From positions 248,001-312,000 of the forward strand of contig NZ_JAUSWH010000002.1 in the NCBI RefSeq assembly GCF_030815125.1: a stretch of 64,000 bases of DNA, in the 5' to 3' direction. This DNA is from Allorhizobium paknamense (GTDB taxonomy: Bacteria > Pseudomonadota > Alphaproteobacteria > Rhizobiales > Rhizobiaceae). The position numbers and the translations under genes are program-made. This document shows positions 26,937 through 34,751 of this stretch, piece after piece. The notes below the pieces were generated by a model that was not told the DNA's origin, did no database searches, and saw only the letters and a list, made by a program, of their open reading frames with translations. Position 1 is the first letter of the stretch, and the number at the start of each line of letters is the position of its first letter.

Positions 26937-27980
26937 ATGAACAAACATGTTTTCACAAGCCCATCGCCCGGCCATTATCAGGCCTCATCGTGGGAGCGGC
27001 CCCTGCAGGCCCCGGAGGTCTCGGCAAACAAGAGCGAGGCCGATATCGCCAAATGGGGGGAACTGGTCGACCGGGTGATTGCCGTTGCCCGCCAGTATCG
27101 CTGGTCGAAGGCGGAGGTGACCCGCCGGGCCGGGATGAAGGACGCGACCTTCCATCAATGGTTTTCGGGGCGCTACGAGGGGCGTCTCGATAACCACAAC
27201 GCCATCATCGAGCAATGGCTGGATGCTTTGGAGGCTGCGGCAAGCGTGGCCGCGATCATCCCGCAATCGCCTGCCTTCATGCCGCTGCGCGCCTCGACCG
27301 AGGTGGTGGAAACGCTGGCCTGGGCGCAGATCTGCCCCGATCTGGTTATGATCACGCTGGGCGCGGGCATGGGCAAGACGGCGGCCTGCGAATATTTCGC
27401 CAACACCCGCCCGCATGTCTATCACGCCACCGTTTCGGAAAGCACCAAGACCGTGCACGGCATGCTCACCGAGCTCGCCGAACAATTGGGGGTGCAGGAG
27501 AACAATCCCGCCAGGCTGGCACGCGCCATCGGCGGCAAGGTGAAGCGTACCGGCGAAGGGACGCTGCTGATTGTCGATGAGGGCCAGCATTTGAACGACG
27601 AGGCGCTCAACCAGCTTCGCCATTTCGTCGATGTTTACAAATGCGGGGTGGCGGTGGTCGGCAACTCCGAGGTTTACAGCCGTTTTACCCGAGGCAGGCA
27701 GGGGCCTTCCTATGCCCAGCTGAAGAGCCGGATCGGCAAGCGTCTCCAGCGGGTTCAGCCCTATCCGGAGGATCTGGAGACCTATATCGCCGCCTGGGAG
27801 GTGAGCGAGCCTTCCTGCGTCAAGTTTCTGATGGGCATCGGCATGAAGGGCGGGGCCTTTCGCCAGATCGAGAAAACCGTTCGCATGGCGCGGATGGTGG
27901 CAACGGGCGAGGGGGCCGAGGTCAGCCTCAAATACCTTCAGGCCGCCTGGAAAAACCGCGATGTGGAGGACATGGCATGA
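26937..27980 (+). CDS. Transposition ATPase MuB
   Basis: A 347-aa AAA+ ATPase that delivers target DNA to the transposase and gives target immunity. Residues about 50-75 hold an HTH (WSKAEVTRRAGMKDATFHQW). Walker A is GAGMGKT and Walker B LLIVDEGQHL, as in the MuB/TniB/IstB group. It lies 37 bases after muA, with its stop overlapping the next gene by four bases. Confidence 0.95.
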   Translation: MNKHVFTSPSPGHYQASSWERPLQAPEVSANKSEADIAKWGELVDRVIAVARQYRWSKAEVTRRAGMKDATFHQWFSGRYEGRLDNHNAIIEQWLDALEAAASVAAIIPQSPAFMPLRASTEVVETLAWAQICPDLVMITLGAGMGKTAACEYFANTRPHVYHATVSESTKTVHGMLTELAEQLGVQENNPARLARAIGGKVKRTGEGTLLIVDEGQHLNDEALNQLRHFVDVYKCGVAVVGNSEVYSRFTRGRQGPSYAQLKSRIGKRLQRVQPYPEDLETYIAAWEVSEPSCVKFLMGIGMKGGAFRQIEKTVRMARMVATGEGAEVSLKYLQAAWKNRDVEDMA

Positions 27981-28261
27981 TCAGCCTCCAGAGGGAACTT
28001 CACGCCGCCGCCAGACGCATCCGCCAGATGGGCGAGCAGCCGGTAATCGAGGAAAACGTGCTCGATCGCGAGGCCGATCTGCTCGACGGGCTCGCCAGGC
28101 TTGCCCGGAATATGGAGCAGGAACTGGCGGTGCATCGGCTGACAGAAGCCGGCAAGGCCGGGCGGCAGATTGTCGATGCCCTTGCCAGCGAGCAGTTTGC
28201 GGATCTCGCCAAGGATGCCGATGCCAAGATCATCCGCCCGGATTTTGGAGGCCGCTCATGA
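27977..28261 (+). CDS. Hypothetical early phage protein
   Basis: A 94-aa, highly helical, charged protein (MISLQRELHAAARRIRQMGE). The ATG at 27977 overlaps the MuB stop, and the stop overlaps the next gene. No domain is recognised. Confidence 0.7.
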   Translation: MISLQRELHAAARRIRQMGEQPVIEENVLDREADLLDGLARLARNMEQELAVHRLTEAGKAGRQIVDALASEQFADLAKDADAKIIRPDFGGRS

Positions 28262-28587
28262 ACTGCGCTCCTCTTCCTTCCGATCTGATCAACGCCATTT
28301 GCCAGCGGCTGCGTGAGTTCGAGCAGACCGGCCTGCAACTGGCTCCCGCCCATGTCTCCCGGCTTTTGACCAATCTCCGGACCGTTCGCGAACTGTCGCG
28401 GGAGATGGAAGACGATATCCGCATCCTGGAGCGTCGCCTTCAGGAGGCCGGTGCGCAGGGCACGGGCGGGCGCAAGCCGGGGCCGGTCATCGATATCTCT
28501 GCTGGAAATGTGGTCCGCTTTCCGACCCGCATGCGCGCCGTCACGCCCCATGACAGCGGACCTTATGACGGTGGAGACGCGGCATGA
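28258..28587 (+). CDS. Hypothetical early phage protein
   Basis: A 109-aa protein with a coiled-coil-like middle (VRELSREMEDDIRILERRLQE) and a flexible, proline- and glycine-rich C-terminus. The start overlaps the preceding stop (ATGA). The function is unknown. Confidence 0.7.
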   Translation: MNCAPLPSDLINAICQRLREFEQTGLQLAPAHVSRLLTNLRTVRELSREMEDDIRILERRLQEAGAQGTGGRKPGPVIDISAGNVVRFPTRMRAVTPHDSGPYDGGDAA

Positions 28588-28865
28588 AAAAGCTCGTCGT
28601 TCCCGTGGAGATCCCGGTCGATCAACTGGCCGATGCCGTCGGTCCGCTGGTGATCAGGGCTCTGCGGGCGGCGGAACGCGAGGAAGAGGCGGCCGCTCTG
28701 CACCGCCCTCCCATGCAGGCTTTGACGCAAGCAGCCCGCGCGCTTTGGCACGCGCTGAACAGGTACGAAACCAGCCAGGGAACGCGGGATGAAAAGCGTG
28801 CGCTGAACGCGCTCCTGGCCGCCTCGAAAGGCGTTCGAAACGCCATCAGAACCATCAAGGATTAG
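28584..28865 (+). CDS. Hypothetical early phage protein
   Basis: A 93-aa protein beginning MKKLVVPVEIPVDQLADAVG and rich in alanine and arginine. It continues the chain of overlapping early genes. No family is recognised. Confidence 0.65.
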   Translation: MKKLVVPVEIPVDQLADAVGPLVIRALRAAEREEEAAALHRPPMQALTQAARALWHALNRYETSQGTRDEKRALNALLAASKGVRNAIRTIKD

Positions 28866-28869
28866 CGAC

Positions 28870-29523
28870 ATGGAAGCCATCATTCTCGAAGAGCCCCGCA
28901 GCGACGGGATCACCTTCATCAACGGCCGTCCCTTTATGGAGGATGCGAAGGGCAATCTTCTGCCGACCGCCAATATCAAGCCGGAAGACAAATTGCAGGA
29001 TGAAACCGTCCGCAAGATCATGAAATACGCCATGGAGCTTTCGGCGCAGGTCGCTCGGTTTCGCGGTCATACCGTTGCCGATCTCGGCGCATTCGATGCG
29101 CTGCTCGCCCAGGAATACGGGGCAAAGATCGGCGGCCAGAAGGGCAACCGTACCTATCAGACCGTCGACGGCAAGATGAAGGTGGTGGTGCAGGTCTCAG
29201 ACCAGATCAGCTTCGGGCCGCAATTGCAGATCGCCAAGGGGCTGATCGACGAATGCCTGACGGAATGGTCGGCGGAAAGCCGCCCGGAGATCCAGGCCAT
29301 CGTCACCCGCGCCTTCAACACCGACAAGGAAGGCCAGATCAACAAGTCCGAACTGTTCATGCTGCTGCGCCTCGACATTGCGGACGAGCGCTGGAAGCGG
29401 GCGATGGAGGCGATCCGCAATTCGATCACCGTCACGGGCTCCAAGGAATATGTGCGCTTCTACACCCGCCAGAGCGCTGCCGATGCCTGGCAGGCCGTGA
29501 CCATCGATATGGCAAAGGCGTGA
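28870..29523 (+). CDS. DUF3164 family protein
   Basis: A 217-aa protein of DUF3164, a family found almost only in transposable phages between MuB and gp16 (features: FINGRPFMEDAKGNLLP, DQISFGPQLQIAKGLIDECL, NKSELFMLLRLDI). Its molecular role is not known. The position and length are as expected. Confidence 0.88.
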   Translation: MEAIILEEPRSDGITFINGRPFMEDAKGNLLPTANIKPEDKLQDETVRKIMKYAMELSAQVARFRGHTVADLGAFDALLAQEYGAKIGGQKGNRTYQTVDGKMKVVVQVSDQISFGPQLQIAKGLIDECLTEWSAESRPEIQAIVTRAFNTDKEGQINKSELFMLLRLDIADERWKRAMEAIRNSITVTGSKEYVRFYTRQSAADAWQAVTIDMAKA

Positions 29524-29534
29524 GGAGAAGCGCG

Positions 29535-29771
29535 ATGACCGATCTTTACGCCATGCTGAAAACAAGGAAGGCCTGCCCCGTCTGCGGGCAGGCCGCCATG
29601 CCGGTCAACGCCCGGCAGGAGCAGATGAAGTTGGTACGCTACGAATGCGGCGCGGCCTTCGGGGTGAGCAGCATTCTCAATGTGATCGACGCCAATCAGC
29701 CTTGCCCGATGCCGTCGCAGGCGGCAGCCGGGCAGATGATGGTCGAAGCGGATCTGGTGGGGTTGGTATGA
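29535..29771 (+). CDS. Small zinc-ribbon-like early protein
   Basis: A 78-aa protein with a CPVCGQA knuckle and further cysteines near residues 44 and 64; the set is irregular, so metal binding is uncertain. The ATG at 29535 follows GGAG. It is the last gene of the early block before the inserted minus-strand gene. Confidence 0.65.
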   Translation: MTDLYAMLKTRKACPVCGQAAMPVNARQEQMKLVRYECGAAFGVSSILNVIDANQPCPMPSQAAAGQMMVEADLVGLV

Positions 29772-29830
29772 GCTTGGTTTTGAACCCGTCCTCGTTTGGG
29801 ATCCTTGTTCTCAGATATCCGATACGATGC

Positions 29831-30598
29831 TCAAGAACCGATCTCGATCGAGTAGGTTTCACCCAACTTTTTCAGTCCATCAATCAGTTCGTCCAGCGCT
29901 TGATAAGATGCGCATATTGTGGCTGGATAAACTGTAATCTCAAATTCTTTGTCGGCCATTGCATTTCCCCGTCGAATTATTTCGCTGGGATTACAATCTC
30001 GTATTGCCTTTGCGGAATTATACAACGTTCCCACTTGATCTTGAACTGCGGTCATTTTTGTCGCTACATTTGCATCAAAAAGATCTATTACATTTTCCCA
30101 TTCTGTGGCGTCATGCAAAACCATATTTGCTGTTTCAAAGCATATGTGTACTTCCCTTCGATAATCGTTCAACTTCGCGGCAAGGGAAGAATTTTTCTTG
30201 ATAAGGCGCTCATATATGTCCTTCAATTGCTCACTACTCCCACGATACAATCTCAACGCAGGTATAAGTCGACGTTCGAGTTTCAGCTTGTCAGGTCTCA
30301 TTTGGAGCTGAATTTGATCGCGATGGCGTTGCTCAGCCAGGCGATCCGTTTCCTGCATTTGCCTTACAGTGAAATAGGCTGCAGCAACGGCCAATACGCC
30401 GGTAATCAGTGTTTGAAAGTCATAAATATAATTTCTTATGCAGCTCTGATCTGCTGTTTCTGGTTTCGATGTCCATCTCCCACAAACTAATTCATGAGTT
30501 TCGTGGTAGTTCAGAAGCACAGTTGCGATTATCGCTGTGAAAATTGCGCCCGCGATTGCAGTCCACGGAAACTGCTGTTCTGGATCATTCTTCCTCAT
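29831..30598 (-). CDS. Membrane protein, probable lysogenic-conversion (moron) gene
   Basis: A 255-aa protein on the strand opposite to all phage operons. Two N-terminal membrane helices (about residues 12-30 and 61-78, TLITGVLAVAAAYFTVRQM) are followed by a long helical cytoplasmic domain. It is much more AT-rich than the surrounding phage genes. Position between early and middle genes, opposite strand and foreign composition are typical of a moron expressed in the lysogen. Superinfection exclusion or another defence function is possible but not shown. Confidence 0.7.
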   Translation of the reverse strand: MRKNDPEQQFPWTAIAGAIFTAIIATVLLNYHETHELVCGRWTSKPETADQSCIRNYIYDFQTLITGVLAVAAAYFTVRQMQETDRLAEQRHRDQIQLQMRPDKLKLERRLIPALRLYRGSSEQLKDIYERLIKKNSSLAAKLNDYRREVHICFETANMVLHDATEWENVIDLFDANVATKMTAVQDQVGTLYNSAKAIRDCNPSEIIRRGNAMADKEFEITVYPATICASYQALDELIDGLKKLGETYSIEIGS

Positions 30599-30663
30599 GC
30601 GTCCCCCGGCCAGCGTTCTAACGAGTCACCACTTGCAACTTTTAGAAGTGTGGAGGTTAACAT

Positions 30664-31311
30664 ATGACCTCCTCCATTGCCGCCATTCATGTCGCCAAGA
30701 AGCAACTCGGCCTGGACGAGGACACCTACCGCGCCAAGCTCGAAAAGATTACCGGCAAGGCTTCGGTCAAGCTGATGACCGAGGCCGAGCGCCAGGCAGT
30801 GCTAACGGTGTTTCGCAAGGAGGGCTTTGGCCCGGCCGGGACGTCCAGGCGCAAGCCGCTTGCGGGCCGGTATGCGAAAAAGCTTCAGGCCTTGTGGATT
30901 GCGGGATGGAACCTCGGCGTTGTCGCGAACCGGGACGATCAAGCGCTGATTACCTTCGTCACCCGCCAGACTGGCCTCGACCACGTCCGCTTTCTGCACC
31001 ATGCCGACGATGCCCGCTCGGCCATCGAAGGCCTGAAGCGCTGGCTGGCGCGCGAGGCTGGCGTCGGCTTCGGCAACACCAATGGCTATGAGTGGCTGTC
31101 GAGCGACGGGGCGAAGATTGCCTGGGCGCAGTGGAAGCTCCTTTATCCCGGCTGCAGCCTGATCGTCCGTCAGGGTTTTGACCAGGAGGTGTTGGCGCTT
31201 GCTGGTGGCGAGGTCCGGTGGATCGGCGATCTGAAGGCCGGGCACTGGCAGACGGTGATGAACGCGCTCGGCCAGCGCATCCGGGACCGGGGAGGGGCGG
31301 GACATGGCTGA
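30664..31311 (+). CDS. gp16 family regulator (GemA-like)
   Basis: A 215-aa protein of the phage Mu gp16/GemA family. The first 60 residues have the family hallmark (IHVAKKQLGLDEDTYRAKLEKITGK in two parts), and the C-terminal part has GWNLGVVANRDDQALITFVTRQTG. In Mu, GemA affects host gene expression and DNA topology. It sits just upstream of the Mor-like activator, exactly as in Mu. Confidence 0.88.
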   Translation: MTSSIAAIHVAKKQLGLDEDTYRAKLEKITGKASVKLMTEAERQAVLTVFRKEGFGPAGTSRRKPLAGRYAKKLQALWIAGWNLGVVANRDDQALITFVTRQTGLDHVRFLHHADDARSAIEGLKRWLAREAGVGFGNTNGYEWLSSDGAKIAWAQWKLLYPGCSLIVRQGFDQEVLALAGGEVRWIGDLKAGHWQTVMNALGQRIRDRGGAGHG

Positions 31312-31663
31312 AATCCGCGTGCCTGCCCATATCCAGACCTATGTCACGGCCATCGGCATCGAGAAGACCGTGCAGTTCCTGCTGGCCTTTGGTGGCTCCT
31401 ATGTCTACCTCTCGGAAAATCCGCAGGATCGCTCGCCCGTCGCGCTTGCCATCGGTGCGGCTGCCGCCAGAAAACTGGCCCAGCAGATCGGAGCAGGCGG
31501 GTTTCGCTGCCCGACCGGCAAGCCCTTTATCGCCGCACATTTAAAGTATAATAAGGGCTTCACCATCAACGCCATTGCGCGCCAGCTTCATACGACCGAT
31601 GTCACGGTCCGCGCCTGGCTGAAAGCCGGCGAAAGCACCCAGCTCGACCTTTTCGGCACCTGA
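31304..31663 (+). CDS. Mor/C-family transcription activator
   Basis: A 119-aa protein similar in length and layout to Mu Mor. An N-terminal dimerisation region is followed by a C-terminal helix-turn-helix (YNKGFTINAIARQLHTTDVT then VRAWLKAG). In Mu, Mor and C activate the middle and late promoters; only one such gene is visible here. It overlaps gp16 by eight bases, and its stop is five bases upstream of the first late control element, which makes it the best candidate for the factor that binds it. Confidence 0.8.
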   Translation: MAEIRVPAHIQTYVTAIGIEKTVQFLLAFGGSYVYLSENPQDRSPVALAIGAAAARKLAQQIGAGGFRCPTGKPFIAAHLKYNKGFTINAIARQLHTTDVTVRAWLKAGESTQLDLFGT

Positions 31664-31667
31664 CCCG

Positions 31668-31688
31668 CAAACCCTTGTGGCTGTTTTG
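31668..31688 (+). promoter_or_regulatory. Late control element, copy A (before endolysin)
   Basis: Contains CAAACCCTTGTGGCTGTTTT, nearly identical to copies at 39270 and 50426. It has imperfect dyad symmetry with outer half-sites CAAANC and GNTTTG. It starts five bases after the mor-like stop and 95 bases before the endolysin start, the place of Mu Plys. A further dyad, GTGCGC-N7-GCGCAC, follows at about 31690-31708. Confidence 0.75.
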
Positions 31689-31762
31689 GTGCGCCCATAA
31701 CGCGCACAGTCGCTCCCAGCAAAGCCGGTTTTGCCCGGCGTTTTCTCAAGCTGGGACCGATC

Positions 31763-32269
31763 ATGACCAACTGGCCGCAACAGTCTGCCGCTGCCGATTT
31801 CTACGGCGCAAATCTCAAAATCACCAAGGGTGTCGCCGGACCTGATCCGGCCTGGGAAAAGGCAAACCTCGTGCTGGTGCCGATCCCGTGGAAGGCGGTT
31901 GCCGCCTGGGATGCCTCGCTTACCATCAAATCCTTCCGCGTTCATGCCAAGGTGGCCGAGAGCCTCGGTCGGGTTCTCGGCACTGTCTGGGAGGGTCTCG
32001 GACGCTCGCAAAAGGCCGCCGAGGCAAAGAACCTGCAGCTGATCGGCGGCGGCTATAACTGGCGGCAGATGCGCGGCAAGCCCGCCCTTTCCATGCATGC
32101 CTATGGCTGCGCCGTCGATATCGACCCGGCCCATAACGGTCTCGGCGATCCCACACCCGACATGGACAGCTGCGTCGTCGCCGCTTTCGAGGCCGAAGGC
32201 TGGATCTGGGGCGGCCGCTGGTCGCCGCAGCGCCGCGACGGCATGCATTTCCAGGCGGCAATCGTATGA
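31763..32269 (+). CDS. Endolysin, M15-type peptidase
   Basis: A 168-aa D,D- or L,D-peptidase of the M15 family that cuts the peptide part of the cell wall. The zinc ligands are visible: H and D in SMHAYGCAVDID (HxxxxxxD) and the second histidine in DGMHFQ. There is no signal peptide, so it needs the holin-like membrane proteins encoded just downstream. It is the first late gene, overlapping the next gene by four bases. Confidence 0.9.
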   Translation: MTNWPQQSAAADFYGANLKITKGVAGPDPAWEKANLVLVPIPWKAVAAWDASLTIKSFRVHAKVAESLGRVLGTVWEGLGRSQKAAEAKNLQLIGGGYNWRQMRGKPALSMHAYGCAVDIDPAHNGLGDPTPDMDSCVVAAFEAEGWIWGGRWSPQRRDGMHFQAAIV

Positions 32270-32442
32270 AGATCAGCCTCAAACGGAAGATCGCTATGAC
32301 GGCGGTGCTGGCCGGGATCTATCTCGGTGTCTCTATCGTCTCGGGCTTCATCGTCGGTAACGGCCTGCTGCATGTCGTGGCGGGGGCGCTTCTGGCCATC
32401 CCCTTCGGCTGGCTGATCCGCGAGACCTGGAGCGACGACTGA
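32266..32442 (+). CDS. Small membrane protein, holin-like
   Basis: A 58-aa protein with one or two membrane helices (AVLAGIYLGVSIVSGFIVG, then LLHVVAGALLAIPFGWLI) and a charged C-terminal end. It sits between the endolysin and a second small membrane protein with four-base overlaps. The location and topology suit a holin or antiholin; the family was not identified. Confidence 0.7.
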   Translation: MKISLKRKIAMTAVLAGIYLGVSIVSGFIVGNGLLHVVAGALLAIPFGWLIRETWSDD

Positions 32443-32714
32443 TGCAAAAGCCGTCCTACACCACCTCGAAACAATGGCTCTGGTGCTCCGGCGCTCTCGC
32501 CTGGGCGGTGATCCTGGCGCTGACGCTGTCTGCCTGCCTTGGCTCGACCCAGGCGGTTGCCTTCGGCACCATTGCCGTGCCGAGCATGGTCGGGCTGATC
32601 GTGGCGCTGCTCGGCGTGCACCGCGCTTTCGGTTCTCTGGACATGCGGGCGATGACACGCGGCCCGAAGCCCGATCCGCCTTGCATTGATCCTCCCGCCG
32701 GAGGTCAGTCATGA
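32442..32714 (+). CDS. Second small membrane protein, holin-like
   Basis: A 90-aa protein with two helices (ALAWAVILALTLSACLGS and IAVPSMVGLIVALLGVHRAF) and a proline-rich hydrophilic tail. Together with the previous gene it probably forms the holin function. The start and stop overlap neighbours by one and four bases. Confidence 0.7.
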   Translation: MQKPSYTTSKQWLWCSGALAWAVILALTLSACLGSTQAVAFGTIAVPSMVGLIVALLGVHRAFGSLDMRAMTRGPKPDPPCIDPPAGGQS

Positions 32715-33064
32715 GCCGTTATCTCGTCATCGGCCTCGGCATTCTTGCGATTACCGCCGCTATCGTCTGGGGCGCGGTGGCTGCGATCGGCAAGGTCGAG
32801 CATCTGGTGGATCAGGCCGCCGCCCTGGCCCGCAGCGAGCGCGACGCCCATTGGCGGGCGGAGATCGAGGCATCGAACGCCGCCACGCAAAAGCAGATTG
32901 CCGAAACCCTCAAGCAAACCATGGCCGCCGAGGACGCGGCCCGCGATCAGATCGAGGCCGCCAATCAGCGCGCCGATGCCCTGGAGAAGAAGAATGCGTC
33001 TCTGCCGGATGATGGCACTGGTGGCATTGGCCGCGCTCGCGTCCGGCTGCTCAACGCGCGGTGA
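32711..33064 (+). CDS. i-spanin (Rz-like)
   Basis: A 117-aa protein with an N-terminal membrane anchor (YLVIGLGILAITAAIVWGAV) and a long alanine- and glutamate-rich helical domain reaching into the periplasm, the layout of an Rz inner-membrane spanin. A lipoprotein frame begins inside its 3' end, as in Rz/Rz1 pairs. Confidence 0.8.
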   Translation: MSRYLVIGLGILAITAAIVWGAVAAIGKVEHLVDQAAALARSERDAHWRAEIEASNAATQKQIAETLKQTMAAEDAARDQIEAANQRADALEKKNASLPDDGTGGIGRARVRLLNAR

Positions 33065-33266
33065 GGGGCCGGTGATCAGGACCGCCTTTATCGAGCGCGA
33101 GGTTCCCGCCTTAGCGAAGATCAGATGTGCCGACCCCGTGCCCCTGCCGGACCGGACGCTTTCCGAGGCCGAGGCCACCCGCTTCTGGGGATCGGACCGC
33201 ACGGCGCTTCGCACCTGCGAGGCCCGCCGGGCCGCTGCCGTTTCGGGGATGGCGCATGTTCAGTAA
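32994..33266 (+). CDS. o-spanin (Rz1-like lipoprotein)
   Basis: A 90-aa frame starting at ATG 32994 inside the Rz-like gene in another frame. MRLCRMMALVALAALASGC is a lipoprotein signal with Cys19 as the lipid site. The rest is a short periplasmic domain with two further cysteines. GGAG lies just upstream. With the Rz-like protein it would fuse inner and outer membranes at lysis. Confidence 0.8.
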   Translation: MRLCRMMALVALAALASGCSTRGEGPVIRTAFIEREVPALAKIRCADPVPLPDRTLSEAEATRFWGSDRTALRTCEARRAAAVSGMAHVQ

Positions 33267-33474
33267 CGTCCATTTCGAACTGGCCGAGGAGCGGGTGGAG
33301 CGGGAGCGCGACGCCAAGGTCGCCGCTGCCCGTGCCGCGCTGAAAAAGCTCGGGGAGATGCAATGTCTCGATTGCGGACTGGCCATCGCCCCGGAGCGGC
33401 GGCTTGCCTATCCGGCGGCCAGCCGTTGCCTTGATTGCCAGATCCATGTCGAGCGGGAGGCGATAGGCCGATGA
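33256..33474 (+). CDS. DksA/TraR-type zinc finger protein
   Basis: A 72-aa protein with an N-terminal helix and a C4 zinc finger (CLDCGLAI at residues about 37-44 and CLDCQIHV at about 58-65), the signature of short TraR/DksA-like phage proteins. These bind RNA polymerase through the secondary channel or have lost that role. It overlaps the spanin gene by 11 bases. Confidence 0.85.
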   Translation: MFSNVHFELAEERVERERDAKVAAARAALKKLGEMQCLDCGLAIAPERRLAYPAASRCLDCQIHVEREAIGR

Positions 33475-33854
33475 TCCTCGATATGACCGCCATCGGCGTC
33501 CTGATCTCGCTGGCTCTCAACAGCATCAACCTGCTCACGCAGTTTCGCACCATGCTGTCGACCGGCGAGAAGAAGCTCGAAGAGCGGATGGTGAAAGTGG
33601 AAGCGAAGCTCGTCGAATACGACCGGCGCATCCAGTCGCTCGAAAGCGAGCTCAAGCATCTGCCCGATCGCGGCACCACCCACCGTCTGGAACTGTCCAT
33701 GGCGGAAATCGCCGGGCGTCTCAACACCATCGAAGTCGCCCAGGCAGGGCGATTTTCCGCCATGGAGCAGAAGCTCGCCCCCATCCAGGCCATGGGTGAG
33801 CGGCTGAACGAAGTCCTTTTGGAGCAAGCGAAAAATGAACAGCATCGCAGTTGA
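33471..33854 (+). CDS. DUF2730 family protein (Mu gp25-like)
   Basis: A 127-aa protein with an N-terminal hydrophobic helix (AIGVLISLALNSINLLTQF) and a long coiled coil (LEERMVKVEAKLVEYDRRIQ). This matches DUF2730, found just before the terminase genes in Mu-like phages. Its role is unknown. The ATG at 33471 overlaps the preceding stop. Confidence 0.8.
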   Translation: MILDMTAIGVLISLALNSINLLTQFRTMLSTGEKKLEERMVKVEAKLVEYDRRIQSLESELKHLPDRGTTHRLELSMAEIAGRLNTIEVAQAGRFSAMEQKLAPIQAMGERLNEVLLEQAKNEQHRS

Positions 33855-34152
33855 TTACGAGAAACTGACCAGGGAGAAGGCGCGCCTCGTCATCCTTCAG
33901 GAACTGGCCAAGCAGCCGAGCGAAAGCCTGTCGTCTGCCTTGCTGTCACCGGCGCTGCGCCTCAACGCGATCTATCAGGATCGGCCCTGGCTCAACCAGC
34001 AGATCGAATATCTGCGCAATCTCGGTGCGCTCACCGTGATCGACATCGATGACGAGATCAAACTTGCCACGCTCTCCGATTACGGCAAGCGGCATCTCGA
34101 CCGGGAAATCACCATTGAGGGCGTTGCCCGCCCGCGCCGTCCGGGGATCTGA
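33835..34152 (+). CDS. Mu gp26-like winged-helix protein
   Basis: A 105-aa protein with a winged-helix look (SSALLSPALRLNAIYQDRP, then QQIEYLRNLGALTVIDIDDE), like Mu gp26 proteins that lie between gp25 and the small terminase. Regulation or packaging support is possible. It overlaps the previous gene by 20 bases. Confidence 0.75.
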   Translation: MNSIAVDYEKLTREKARLVILQELAKQPSESLSSALLSPALRLNAIYQDRPWLNQQIEYLRNLGALTVIDIDDEIKLATLSDYGKRHLDREITIEGVARPRRPGI

Positions 34153-34154
34153 CC

Positions 34155-34751
34155 ATGGGACGCGGGCGGCTGAGCGGCATTGAACTGTTGCCGGAGGAAT
34201 GCGGACCGATCGTCGCCTGGGCGGCCGAGGCCTTGCAGGACCGCGACCGGACCCAGACCGATATCTATCAGGAATTCGTCTCCAGGCTTCAGGCGCTCGA
34301 ACAGGAATATCGCGGCGAGCTGGAAATCCGTATTCCTTCCTTCAGCGCCTTCAACCGCTATTCCGTACGGCTGGCGGAGATGACACGGCGGCTGAACGAG
34401 ACCCGCGATATCGCCACTGCCATTGCCGGAAAGTTCGATGCGCAGGCAAGCGACGACCTGACCCTGATCGCGGCGGAAGCGATCAAGACACTGATCTTCG
34501 AACTTCTGACCGGCAAGGGTGAAGCCGGGATCGATCCGAAAGGTGCCATGGCGCTTGCCAATGCGCTGCGCGCCTCCGCCCAGGCGCAATCGGTTTCCTC
34601 CGAGCGCCGCCGCAAGGTCGAGGCCGATTTCAAGCAGAAGGCGGAAAAGGTGTTTGCCACGGTGTCCACCCAGATGGACGCCCAAGGCAAGCCCGACGGG
34701 CAGGAGGTGCTGCGCAAGATCCGCGAAGATATTTACGGGATCTTCGAATGA
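34155..34751 (+). CDS. DUF3486 protein, small terminase (Mu gp27-like)
   Basis: A 198-aa protein beginning GRGRLSGIELLPEECGPIVA, the typical opening of DUF3486 (Mu gp27). It is placed directly before the large terminase and overlaps it by four bases, so the small terminase subunit role is well supported by family and context. Confidence 0.87.
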   Translation: MGRGRLSGIELLPEECGPIVAWAAEALQDRDRTQTDIYQEFVSRLQALEQEYRGELEIRIPSFSAFNRYSVRLAEMTRRLNETRDIATAIAGKFDAQASDDLTLIAAEAIKTLIFELLTGKGEAGIDPKGAMALANALRASAQAQSVSSERRRKVEADFKQKAEKVFATVSTQMDAQGKPDGQEVLRKIREDIYGIFE

